This document shows, piece after piece, positions 1 through 9,636 of a DNA stretch of 64,000 nt. Position 1 is the stretch's first letter; each line of letters starts with the position of its first letter. A model generated the notes under the pieces. The model ran no database searches, was not told where the DNA came from, and saw only the letters and a list, made by a program, of their open reading frames with translations. The position numbers and the translations under genes were made by a program. This DNA is from Diphasiastrum complanatum (lineage: Eukaryota; Streptophyta; Lycopodiopsida; Lycopodiales; Lycopodiaceae): contig CM055092.1 in NCBI GenBank assembly GCA_029204225.1, positions 77,602,201 to 77,666,200 of the forward strand, read 5' to 3'.

Positions 1-41
1 TTAATTGCTTCGGCTAGGCTCTCTGGTTTCTCTGTTGAAGT

Positions 42-1061
42 TCAGAATGATTGAGGTGCATACCTCTCAGGAACTATCCGAGTCTGTGAGGATCTGCGGA
101 CGTTGGGTTGACCAAGATGCACTAATTCTTCTTCTTGAACTTCTCCAAATCTGCTTGAGCTTGTTTGGTCTGGTATGGTGACAGGTACTGTCTTCTGCTC
201 GGCTTCTGTAGTTGTAGCTACAGGTTCTGTAGAAGAATCATCAACGTTGGAAGGTTGAATGCTACGTAAAATAGGATGAAATGACATAGCATCGTTTATC
301 GATGGTTGTCTGAAATCATAGTATGTATGTTTTTGAAATATTACATCCCTAGAGACAAATACTACATTGGTGGATGGATCATAAACTTTATAAGCTTTAT
401 GTTCATCAGGATAGCCAATGAAAATACATTTATTTGTCTTATAATCCAACTTCTTCCTAAGTTGTTTAGGAATGTGAACAAAACATATACAACTAAAGAT
501 TTTTAAATGGCTGACACTAGGCTTGTGCCTATGCCAAACTTCATAAGGAGTTTTGTTGTTGACGGCTTTGATCTGTTCTATAAGTAACAGGTTGTGGCAG
601 TAGCTTCTGCCCAGAACTTCGCAGGTAGGTGTGTTTGATGTAGCATTGATCTGGCTAAGTTGAGAAGAGTTCGGTTCTTCCTTTTCGCAATCCCGTTCTG
701 TTGAGGTGAATAGGAAGTAGTGAACTGTCTTTTGATGCCATGTTCCCAGGTAGTCGGACATCTCGTTGGAGATGTATTTGCCATCACCATCAGTTCAGAG
801 TGCCTTCACTTTCCTAGACGTTTGTGTCTCAGCCATGGCCTTGAACCTCTTGAAGCATTCAAAGGCTTCAGATTTGTGCTTAATGAACATGACTGTAGAC
901 CATCTAGAGTAGTCATCTATGAAAGTGATAAAATAGACTACATCTCCTAAGGATGGATTTGGCATTGGACTACATAGATCTCTATGTACAAGATCTAATA
1001 TATGCTTTGATTTGATGGAATGTGATTTTGGAAAGTTGCTTCTCATAGATGCATGATTCAC
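42..1061 (-). pseudogene. copia integrase and linker (element A)
   Basis: The integrase would join retroelement cDNA into chromosomal DNA. Visible blocks are DLVHRDLCSP and FITFIDDYSRWSTVMF (first catalytic Asp region), a degraded D-G-D-G-K-Y segment where the second Asp is expected, and NKTPYEVWHRHKPSVSHLKIF, followed by a GYPDEHKAYKVYDP block and an acidic Ser/Thr-rich linker before RT. The reading frame shifts twice (around 790 and 760) and there is a stop near 800. No complete catalytic core can be read in one frame. Element B shares this family. Confidence 0.88.
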
Positions 1062-1228
1062 GAAAGAAAAAGTTTCTATCTAATGAAGACGAGAAATTCA
1101 AACCATCAACTATATTATTACAAAACATATAAGAAAGTGATCTTGTATTCACATGTCCAAATCGACTATGCCACAAAACAACACTGTTGTTTACATTTTC
1201 ATTATAGATACTAGCTAATGCAATTGAA

Positions 1229-2000
1229 TTATTCCTTGATGTCGTGATTGGCTCTCTTGCAATATCTGCAGAAAAGCTTCTTGCGCGATCCACCATGCTC
1301 ACCTTGAGTGTGAGGCTTCTGTTGTTGTTGTTGCACCTGATTCTTACCCATGGAATGATCTTCCTTCTTGGTATATAGAGCCATGGATTTGTCTTTGATG
1401 GACATGTTGCTAGTCTTTCTCCGCATTTCTTCTTGAAGAAGGTGACCAATCACCTTTTGAAGAGTGAGGTCGGGTTGTGTGGAGATCATCACACAAAGTG
1501 GTCATACGACTTTGGAAGAGAAGAAAGCAAGGTCATAACGACATCATCATCTTGAATAGAACATCCTACAGTTGATAACTAATCTAACAGGGACTTGAAG
1601 CTATTGATGTGAGAAGTGATGGCAGTAGAATCAGACATGCTAAGAGTAAAGAACTTCCTTCGAAGATGTAATTTCATGGTTACGTCATGAGTCTCATAGA
1701 GACTTGATAACAAGTCTAGTGCTTCCTTAGAGGTTTTGCACGTGGTAACGTGAGATATTTGGGAGTCATCCAGATTGAGTGTGATACATGCTAAGGCCTT
1801 CTGATCTTTGATCCTCCAGGCCTTTGCTTGATCACCATATTCTAGTTTCAAGTCTGCACTTCTACTACATCCCAAAGATCTCTATCTATCAACATCATTC
1901 TAGGTCTCAACTTCCAAATGTAGAAGTTAGAACCATTGAACTTGTCAATGACTCTAGCTTCACTGAGTGATGAAGATGAAGAGCTACCTATATGAGACAT
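1229..2000 (-). pseudogene. copia gag (element A)
   Basis: The ATG at 2000 opens a protein beginning MSHIGSSSSSS, as in element B. It is a UBN2-type copia gag, with LHLRRKFFTLSMSDSTAITS and a later basic Gln-rich segment ending in the zinc knuckle CRYCKRANHDIKE. The CX2C half of the knuckle is intact, but the chain breaks before the last Cys. Stops occur near 1578 and 1493. The sequence then jumps to LWHSRFGHVNTRS of the gag-pre-integrase domain, so the protease is missing. Confidence 0.88.
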
Positions 2001-2057
2001 GATAACAGTAGAAAGGTTGAACTAACTTAATCTCTCGGTTTATTTGAGCTACGCTCT

Positions 2058-2870
2058 GGACGGAGCAACCAACAATCTGTGCTTGGATGATCTATTTATA
2101 GATTTCATCTATGTATTAACTACAATAAATGATTGTCACCTAATTAGGTAAGCCGTTGTACTTGGAAGTATATGGTTTCTGTGACAACTATACATAGTGT
2201 ATCCTGTCAACCCATAGGGAATGTTGACGTGGACGAGGGCATTGCAAATTCTCTCACTTCGCTTTATAAGGGAAGCGACTTTCTCTCACTTCGCAAATTT
2301 GGGAAGTGGATGAAAACGTTTTTCGTTCAAAGTAGATGACTTTCGGCATTTTTTTCTCTCTTCGGGATCTTGCGAAATCGGACGAAGGTGTCCTTAAAAA
2401 GGCGAAGGTGTCTTTAAAATAGTTTAATATGAAAATAGATGACCTTCGGAAATTTTCTCTCTCTTCGTGATCTTTTTGCAAACAAAGTCGAAGGTGTTAA
2501 AAAGTAAACTTTTGAACTGTCGCGAACATTTTGCAAAAAAGTTGAGGGTGTTTTAAAATAGTTGAACTTTTGGACTGTCGTGAAACTGTCGCGAATATTT
2601 TCGAACATAGTTCATTTCTGTAGACTGTCTCGAAAGTAATGTAATTCCGCGGACTTGTTCAATGCAAGTTTGCTTCAGGAAGTCCTTGAATATGGCCAAG
2701 TCTTCAATGACTTCAAGTTATTAAACTTAACATTTGAGCTTTGAAATTATGACAGGATTGGTTACTCTTTGCTGGAGATCAGCCAGAAGCCCGTTGCAGA
2801 CGTTCTTCAAATAAATAAACGGTATGAGTTTGTAATTCCAAGGAGAGAATTGTGGGCTTAATTTCCAACA
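2058..2870 (-). repeat. 5' LTR remnant of element A
   Basis: On the minus strand it starts TGTTGGAAATTAAGCCCAC at 2870, identical to the start of the element B LTR. It holds the promoter TATA box TATAAATA (2093-2100 on the plus strand). It stops abruptly at CTCCGTCCA and continues with GAGCGTAGC, which is the end of the primer-binding site. About 530 bp present in B (the R/U5 end and most of the PBS) are gone. The join shares a CA dinucleotide. The U3 holds several CACCTTCG-like and GAAGTGAGAGAA motifs. Confidence 0.88.
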
Positions 2871-3184
2871 AATTGAAGTTGGAAAAAGATGAATCATAGT
2901 CTTTTGAAGTTGTCCTAGAAGTTAGAGCCAAGAATTTAAGCAATTGGGTTTGTAGGAAGTCAAAAATTGACCAATTTTGGTGAATTTTGGGGGTTAGATT
3001 TATCTAAATTCATAAGGGGATCATTCTGGATTTTTTACAGCATGATTTATGTTCTTTTTTACCTTCCCAACAAGCTATCAGACCTATAAATTGATGGGTA
3101 GAGGCTTATGTTTCAATTCCATCAAGTTTGTAGCAATTTTGACTTCTAGAAATCAAGAATTCATGGTTTGCAGCCCATACGCTT
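2871..3184. other. Non-coding flank, nothing recognised
   Basis: AT-rich sequence outside the LTR of element A. No credible ORF, tRNA or repeat was recognised apart from short A/T runs. Confidence 0.5.
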
Positions 3185-3403
3185 CATATGATCTATATGA
3201 ACCCAACGGGGTTGGCTCAACTGGTTAGCTTGGCATCCAAAGTTTCTTTGGTCCCAGGTTCGAGCCTCCCCTTGGAAACCAAGAAGCATATGATCTATAT
3301 GACCCAACGGGATTGGCTCAGTTGGTTGGCTTGGCATCCAAAGTTTCTTTGGTCCCAGGTTCGAGCCTCCCCTTGGAAACCAAGAAGCATATGATCTATA
3401 TGA
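3185..3403 (+). repeat. Tandem tRNA-derived SINE-like units (2 copies plus border)
   Basis: Two head-to-tail units of 101-102 bp are each bordered by CATATGATCTATATGA (starts at 3185, 3287 and 3388). Each unit carries a pol III A-box-like TGGCTCAACTGG or TGGCTCAGTTGG and, about 35 bp on, a perfect B-box GGTTCGAGCC. Each ends with a small hairpin, CTTGG-AAA-CCAAG. Box order and spacing fit a tRNA-derived SINE head. Acceptor and D stems do not pair well enough for a real tRNA. A duplicated tRNA pseudogene is the alternative. Confidence 0.65.
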
Positions 3404-4014
3404 AGACTTCATGGAACTCTTAGAGACCATTTAAGACTGTTTGGATCATTTATTTTAGGCTTGGTTGAGTGTTTGCAAGTTTTAAGGCAGATTGGGCTTG
3501 AAAAAGTGCGGCCTCCTACAGGTTTTTTGGTTGTTTAGAACTCGCATGTGTGAATCCTAGGTGGCAGGCTGACGTGGCAACTGTCTTGTTCACTAATTCT
3601 CCCTCTGTACTGAGCTTTACAACAAACTGAGTTTTATAGCTGACAATTTCCGTAGAACTTGACTTTTAAAATCCCATAATTGTGTAAAATCAGATTAATG
3701 TTGCATGTCTTGCATGCACGATGGACATTAATGTAGTTAAATTAAGAATGGAACAGTGAATTGCGGTTGCTTAATAATAGACATTGATTTTTTACAAATT
3801 TTTAGAAGACGTAAAATTAAAAAAAAAAATTAAAACTACGAAAACTCAAAATTTTTATTTTTTTTAGTTTCTTGGAATATCTATGAATTTGACTAAAAAT
3901 AGTGATTGGACCATGCTGGAGTCAATTTCAATTAGTTTTTTGGTCAACAGTACTTCACTATGAGTTAATTTGATGTTAACTAAATTTAGTAATTTCTAAG
4001 ATAGATATATTGAG
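3404..4014. other. Non-coding, possible 5' leader of the gypsy element
   Basis: AT-rich sequence with A/T runs near 3800-3860. It lies directly before the gypsy gag start codon. No copy of the gypsy LTR (which begins TGTCCATGACC at 15459) and no primer-binding site could be found, so the 5' LTR is missing, too diverged or lost by deletion. Confidence 0.4.
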
Positions 4015-5235
4015 ATGGCCGAAGAAACTTCAAATCAAGCTGTGAATTCAGCTGCACCATCTGAATTCACAGATGGTGATTTGTCAGCAATTGAGTACGA
4101 TGCTCAATGATATGAATAATCGTAATCAGATGAGAGATCAGCAAATGGAGGTTCAGTTGAATCAAGTCAAATTGATGTCTTCACCCAATTTCGGTTTTCA
4201 ACTAGCAAAACTCGAGGATGCATTTCGGATTGCGAAAGCATATGATTCCACAGTGGTGGCATCTAGGAAGCAGCCTGTGCAATTCCACCCACTTTGAAAA
4301 CCAAGAAGGGTAAGAAGCGCGGTCTAGACCAGGCAAAATATTTTGATGAATTAGATCAAGCAGCATCGGAACTCAGGAAGCCGAAGAGAAAGAGATTTAA
4401 GAAATCTATGTCTCAGGAAAAGGCTAAGAAAGATAACTTATGTTTCGTCTGTAAGAAGCCTGGACATATGATAAAATTTTGTCCAAAAAGGAAGAAAGTG
4501 TCTGCTCACATGATTGAGATCCCAGAAGGCAATGGTAAGACTTTGGAAATTAACTTGACTGATTGTGAGTGTGAATGTTCTTTTAGTACTACTTCTTTCT
4601 TGCCTAATGAACTTTTCCGTTTAATTGGCACAGTTAAAAATCAAGAACTGAGTATTTTATTGGACAGTGGTTCAACTCATATTTTTATTAATTCTCATCT
4701 TGTGCAAAAGTTCAGCTTGAAAACTGAAGCCATCAATCATAGATATAAAGTTTATCTAGCTTTAGGAGCAGAGTTGGAGACTTCAAACGTAAAAGTCCCG
4801 AAGCTCCCAGTTTTGATGCAAGGACACACATAATTAGTTAATTTTCATGTTTTAGACCTAGCTCATACTGATTCAATCTTATGTTATGAATGGTTATTTA
4901 GTAAGTCGCCTTCTTTGTTAATTGATTTTGAGAAGCATGTTCTCACTTTCAAGAAAGGTGATAAGGTAATTACATTATTTGGCAGTAATTTTGTACGTCC
5001 GTTGGATCAAATTTCTATAGTGAATGAAATGGAGACATTGGATTATTCTGAGTATGAAGTTTTTTCAATATGTGCTGGATGTTCCTGTAATGAATCTAAA
5101 TGGTTGTGAATTCTCAGCAATTCTTAACTCAGTTTATTTAGATCATGAACAAGCAATGAAAGAACAGATCACAAATGAATTTAGGAATGTTTTTCCATCT
5201 GAATTACCTCATGGTTAACCACCGTCAAGCTTAGT
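4015..5235 (+). pseudogene. gypsy gag-protease remnant
   Basis: The ATG at 4015 begins MAEETSNQAVNS, then shifts frame near 4073 and loses most of the capsid domain. After a basic segment comes a zinc knuckle, CFVCKKPGHMIKFCPKR (CX2CX4HX4C), then the aspartic protease motif ILLDSGSTHIFI near 4658, with Asp, Ser and Gly intact. A stop at 4831 and frameshifts near 5020 and 5100 follow. The last readable part, EFRNVFPSELPHG, is the lead-in to the gypsy RT. The reading is cut at about 5235, where element I begins. Confidence 0.85.
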
Positions 5236-6912
5236 AGACCACAAGCTTTGCTTTATCAAAAGTTTTTTGTTCTTGAGCCTTGAGCACAGAACCCATTAGG
5301 GCTAGATTCATTTCTAATCTTGCAGGAGGTTTTTGATTTCTACTTGGTCTTTTAAGCGCTCCCTGCTCACTTGATTCGAGAGTATCTCCCTTATTAGCAT
5401 CACTTGTAACTGACAAGTAGTGACTTAGGCACTCTCCTAGGAATCTCATTATTGACTCTATCTTTTTCCATTGGCTCTTCCATATCGACACCAACTTCTT
5501 CCTTCACTTGCACTTTAGCTTTATCATCAAAGGGATCAATTGTCAATTTTATTTGGTCATTTTGACCCATCTCATCAAAAGTAGCATCTCTGGAAATCAT
5601 GATCTTTTGTGCATCTGTGTCATACATCCTGTATGCCTTGGCTCTTTCATCATATCCAAGGAAAATACACTTAACAGCTTTTGCATCCAGCTTCTATCAT
5701 TTTTCATCAGGTACATGAGCGTAAGCATCACAACCAAATACTCGTAAATGAGAAACATTAGGTTTCTTTCCCATAAGAGCTTCGTAAGGTGTCTTACCCT
5801 CCACGGACTTCGTAGGACACCGATTCAAGATATGAGTAGTTGTGTTGCATGCTTCTGCCCAAAAAGTATTTGGCAAACCCTTGCTCTTAAGCATTGTCCT
5901 AGCCATCTCCACAATGGAATTGTTTTTCTGTTCTGCAACTCCGTTCTCTTGTGGTGAATAGGATGTAGTGGTTTGTCTCTTGATCCCTTGATCCTTGCAA
6001 AAGTTTATAAACTCTGTGGAAAAATACTCACCGCCACCATCTGATCTGAGGGTCTTAGTGTAACAACCTGTTTGTTTTTCAACTAGAGCCTTGAACTCTC
6101 AAAACTTGGCAAAAGCATCAGATTTCTTGCTTATGAAATAAATCTAGATATGTCTACTATAGTCATCAATGAATGTGATGAAATAGTAACAACCACTAAT
6201 GGACCTAGTTTGTATTGGTCCACACAGATCACTATGAACAAGATCAAGAATGCCATTGGCTCTTCTTGCTCCATCTTTGGGAAATCTCTCTCTATGCTGT
6301 TTTTCCAAAATGCAACCCTCACAAATTTTTCCATCAAAAGAGATATCAGGCAATCCAACAACTAGATTATCTCTTTTAAGGATTTGCAAGCTTTGAGCAC
6401 TGATATGACCAAATCTTTGATGCCAAAGATCACTTCGACTATCAACAGTGCTTACCATAGCTTGAGTAAAAGATCTCGCATTCAATTTGTAGAGTCAATT
6501 TCCGTTGACTCTAGCTCATGTAGCAATCACTTTGTAGTGATTTTTGATGTCTTTTACAAGACATTTGTCACTGTCAAACTCAACCTTGAGTTGTTGATCA
6601 GCCATCGTCCCAACGGATAGTAGATTGTTAGCTAAGCCAAGTACATATTGCACATTGCTTATATGCTTTATCTTCCCGTTGGCTAACTTTACTGGTACCA
6701 CTCCAACTCCTTTAACAAATAGAAATTTTCTATCAGCTTGTCCAACTTCATCACCATTGTCAGTTTTCTTGAGTTCTGAAAACCACTCTTTCCTTGAAGT
6801 CATGTGCTTGGATGCACCACTATTAATGTACCAAGTATCCTTGGCTTCATCACTTGTCATTAATGCTGTAATGAACAATTTTGAACCCTCACCTGTATCA
6901 TCTTCATATTGA
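5236..6912 (-). pseudogene. copia protease-integrase-linker (element I)
   Basis: From right to left: a protease-like motif WYINSGASKHM near 6830 (the catalytic Asp of D-S-G is Asn here, so it is inactive), LANNLLSVGTM, gag-pre-integrase LWHQRFGHISAQS, LDLVHSDLCGPI, FITFIDDYSR, then NTFWAEACNTTTHILNRCPT, FGCDAYAHVPDEK and a linker rich in Glu/Asp/Lys that ends just inside RT. Several stops and frameshifts separate these blocks (near 6515, 6144, 5697 and 5400). Element H keeps the linker and RT missing here. Confidence 0.85.
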
Positions 6913-6989
6913 TCATCATCGTAGTGATGTTGATCAGTATAATTGTCTTCATAATAATAGTCATCAAATTGATGTTGATCAGCATAATT

Positions 6990-7490
6990 TCTCGCTTATG
7001 ATTTGTCTTTTCTTTGTTCCATCTCCTTCTGTTTCTTGAAGCATTCACGCTCCCAGTGACTAGGTTTGTTGCAGTACCTACAATTTTCAGGTTTATTTTG
7101 TCTTGAATAGCCGCGTCCTTGACCTCGGTCTTGATTCCAATTACCTCGATTCGGACTATCATTGAATTGCTCATGAATTTGTTGAAATGATCCTCGGCTT
7201 GAGTTTCCTCCTCTCGATTGATACTTTCCACGGCCAAATCTTCCACCTCGTCCTCTAACTGCAAGAGCTTGATCATAGCTCCTGTTACGATGATTCAAGT
7301 TCTCTTGACTTGCTCTTCTTGCAAAAGCAATCCACCTAGTTCTTCATAGGTTGGAAGATTTTCTCTTGTGGCTATACTCGTCACAAACATCTGATGTGAC
7401 TCACTCAGACTATTCAATGTCAATTGCATGATCTCACGATCTTGGGTGTGATCGTTCAAAAGACAGAGATCAGTAATGTGAAAAGTATGA
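6990..7490 (-). pseudogene. copia gag fragment (element I)
   Basis: UBN2-type gag: LTLNSLSESHQMFVTSIATR, then an Arg/Gly-rich segment (VRGRGGRFGRGKYQSRGG) and the zinc knuckle CRYCNKPSHWERECF (CX2CX4HX4C, intact). A short acidic Asp/Tyr/Gln stretch leads to the protease. The N-terminal half of gag is not readable; the start codon is lost. It matches the gag of element H closely. Confidence 0.82.
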
Positions 7491-7597
7491 AGCCTTCTAA
7501 CTCTGAAGGGTAGTACTAGACACTATCTAGTGTGATTTGCGGTACTCCAAACAGACAAATGAGAGATTTCTTGGCAAATCTCTCACACAAGTAGCAC

Positions 7598-7801
7598 TTT
7601 CCACAACAACTAGGAAGTATTGTAAGAATTTCCTCCACTCAACAGATTTTCAATCTGTCTGATGCTGCCCTGGCCTTTTGGATGCCTCCGAGACTGTGCT
7701 TTTCACAACAACTAGGAAGTATTGTAAAAATCTCCCCACTCAACATATTTTCAACTTGTTTGATGCTGCCCTGGCCTTTCTGATGCCTCCGGGACTATGC
7801 T
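7598..7801 (-). repeat. 102-bp tandem duplication in the leader of element I
   Basis: Two adjacent copies share CACAACAACTAGGAAGTATT (7602 and 7704) and GATGCTGCCCTGGCCTTT, followed by GATGCCTCCG. They lie between the primer-binding site and gag. The copies differ by several substitutions, so the duplication is not recent. Element H lacks the corresponding leader, so family-wide presence cannot be tested here. Confidence 0.75.
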
Positions 7802-7972
7802 TTCGTTTCCCACTAATGATTCTGAACTCAACCCTTCAAAATACACCAAAGAAGAATATCTTCTAGCCATTTTTGTCTCTCCAAGCTTTTACCTCTTGTG
7901 AAGGACTTTCTCACTTCGTTGCGGATCCTGTGACAAGCTGTATCCACTGATCAGGCACGCATGACAATCGCT

Positions 7973-7984
7973 GCTCTGATACCA
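7973..7984 (-). promoter_or_regulatory. Primer-binding site, initiator tRNA-Met (element I)
   Basis: The minus strand reads TGGTATCAGAGC directly after the LTR end TTCTTGACA. This 12-mer is complementary to the 3' end of plant initiator tRNA-Met, the usual primer for copia minus-strand cDNA synthesis. It is intact. Confidence 0.9.
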
Positions 7985-8246
7985 TGTCAAGAATTAGATA
8001 TGCAACATCAAGCATTCACCATAAGCAATCACCACAAGAAGGCAGAAGAAGAACACGCATTGTCACTCTATCACCCTAACTCATACAGAATGTAAAATGT
8101 ACAAATAAATCCTAAAATCTGATAAAGAGAGAAAACCTATGAGTAGACTAATAGACTAGCCTACGGCTAATGACAGTTGGTCACAGCTGTCAACATTAAT
8201 GTACCTCGTAAACAGTAACAATGAAGTTTATCATTGATTTCTAACA
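7985..8246 (-). repeat. 5' LTR of element I (262 bp)
   Basis: On the minus strand it runs TGTTAGAAATCAATGATAAAC ... ATCTAATTCTTGACA, with the TG...CA ends of an LTR, and is followed at once by the primer-binding site. The LTR at 39354-39616 (element H) is the same family. Sequence beyond 8246 is gypsy RT. Confidence 0.88.
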
Positions 8247-8402
8247 GGGATTTCGTTCTAGATTTGGTCATTTTGAATTCTTAGTGTTGCCATTCGGATT
8301 AACGAATGCTCCAGCAACATTCCAACAAATGATGAATGATTTATTTCGTCCATATTTGGGAAAGTTGTATTCTTAGACAACATTCTCGTTTACAGTAAAT
8401 CC
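8247..8402 (+). pseudogene. gypsy reverse transcriptase fragment
   Basis: Translation gives [20 protein letters not shown] followed by [12 protein letters not shown], the conserved RT block before the catalytic loop. After a short frame slip comes [10 protein letters not shown]. The family motif is F-x-D-D-I-L-V-Y-S; the second Asp is Asn here, so the active site is lost. The preceding gypsy RT (lost) would join 5235; what follows 8402 is unrelated to gypsy. Confidence 0.85.
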
Positions 8403-8408
8403 TTGGTG

Positions 8409-8666
8409 AAACACTTGGTGTCTCAATCACATTCGATCAGAACTAGACATGTTGCAATTCGATCTACCTCAGTATTATCAATTTCGATTGAATGGTGTAA
8501 AGGTATGTTATGCCATATAAAAATATTCTTTTTTTTCTATTTCCAAGTGAATCAGTTTAATAAAATATATACCTAAAATAATTTCTCTTGTGCAGGTAAG
8601 AGTAAGGCAGGAAGAGCATATAAAATGCAAAGACATTGGAACATCCATCGAAATTGAAGATCCATA
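8409..8666 (+). pseudogene. Possible C-terminal exons of an unknown gene
   Basis: One frame reads LDMLQFDLPQYYQFRLNGVK up to a donor-like AAG|GTATGTTAT; after an AT-rich stretch with an acceptor-like TTGTGCAG near 8596 the frame continues VRVRQEEHIKCKDIGTSIEI and stops at 8666. Splice-like signals and an uninterrupted joined frame suggest the 3' end of a gene in the DNA-transposon-like block. No family is recognised and the join to gypsy at about 8405 removes any 5' part. Confidence 0.3.
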
Positions 8667-8811
8667 GATTATGAACTATGGAATTTTGTATTGTGTAATA
8701 CAATTTTTTGTATACATGATTTTTGAAAATATATGAACCACTTTTTCTATGAGGCTCTTTCATTTCTATGATCTCCATTTCCATGGTGCAAAACACAATG
8801 TAATTGTAACT

Positions 8812-9577
8812 GGATAATATGAGTTTTTGATAGCAAGATTCATTGTCTCCTGCAGGAAATGCACTATCTCCATTGGGGAGATCTCCAGTCACTTAAACTC
8901 CAGTGATCACTACAATCTTCGCTTGCCCTTGTTGATTTATCATATATATCGGTTGTATTTTTGGTCTTCATTGCCTTGGTCTGTATTGTCCTTGTCTTGG
9001 CATATTTGGATATGTTCAAAAGATGAACTGATGAAAGCTTTGTTGTAACAAATCTAAGTTTGTCACATGTTTGGATTGGTTGTGACAAAGGTTCCATCAG
9101 ATCATCTTTCTGAACTTATCCAAAAATAACCATGGTGAAGACAAGGCAGACCAAGGCTATTAACAACAACCATGTCGAAAAACCGTAGAAATTGATGATG
9201 AATGAATCATAACATGAATTAATAGCAGGAAAAACAAGTAAGAACAACCATTGAAAAACTGTAAATATATTTCTATTAAAATTTTCTGTACGTGTGTCTC
9301 ATCCACATCAAGTGAGACGAATATTTTATCAGTATCAACTATCTATGATCTCTAAATCCATTTCTCTAGTTGGAAGTAGCTTGGGTGGAGAACACTCGGC
9401 CACTGCAATTGGATATGAATTTTGGATCACAAGCTTTATGGTCTCCTGTCTGAAGTGTATTATCTCCATTGGGGAGGCCTTCGGACATTTAAACTGAAAA
9501 AAAACATACACACAGATAAATGCAATCAACCAAAGATCAGTTAATAGAAATTTGAATATGAAAAAAAACAAAAACAC
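8812..9577 (-). repeat. Diverged direct duplication of an exon-like segment
   Basis: Segments at about 8812-8898 and 9411-9497 are direct copies (shared CTATCTCCATTGGGGAG or TTATCTCCATTGGGGAG and TCTCCTG). On the minus strand they translate to FKCPKASPMEIIHFRQET (right copy, open to a stop at 9335) and FK-stop-LEISPMEIVHFLQET (left copy). A pyrimidine-rich stretch ending in CAG precedes the right copy, as at a 3' splice site. They may be last exons of a duplicated unknown gene. The intervening sequence shows nothing else. Confidence 0.45.
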
Positions 9578-9636
9578 AATTAGAAGTAATTAATCAAAGA
9601 TTACCTCTTCCATCTGAATACTCTTCTTTCTTCTAG

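Larger units (their letters stand above)
1..2870 (-). mobile_element. Ty1/copia element A, truncated by window edge
   Basis: Reading the minus strand from its LTR at the right, the order is LTR remnant, gag, gag-pre-integrase, integrase core and the post-integrase linker. RT and RNase H would lie beyond position 1. This is the copia order (integrase before RT). The protease is deleted: the zinc knuckle runs almost directly into the gag-pre-integrase domain. The family is the same as element B and the truncated LTR at 44.9-46.1 kb, shared in gag, integrase and LTR. Stops and frameshifts make it a pseudogene. Confidence 0.9.
5236..8246 (-). mobile_element. Ty1/copia element I (same family as H), 3'-truncated
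   Basis: Reading leftward from 8246: a 262-bp LTR, a primer-binding site, a leader with a tandem duplication, gag, protease, integrase and linker, then truncation at the first residues of RT where it meets gypsy sequence. It is closely related to element H (36.5-39.6 kb) in protein and LTR. Gypsy RT sequence lies on both sides, so I inserted into the gypsy RT. The left end is not an LTR and no target duplication can be read, so a deletion removed its 3' half with part of the host RT. Confidence 0.88.

Noticed and set aside
3215-3278. Functional tRNA gene
   Set aside because: A and B boxes fit, but acceptor, D and anticodon stems do not form; better read as a SINE head.
3200-3400. CRISPR-like direct repeats
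   Set aside because: Only two near-identical adjacent units without unique spacers in a plant genome; they carry pol III boxes instead.
6860-7276. 138-codon minus-strand frame beside the gag of element I
   Set aside because: It is an alternative frame of the gag C-terminus; the Arg/Gly-rich segment and zinc knuckle are in the other frame, as in element H.
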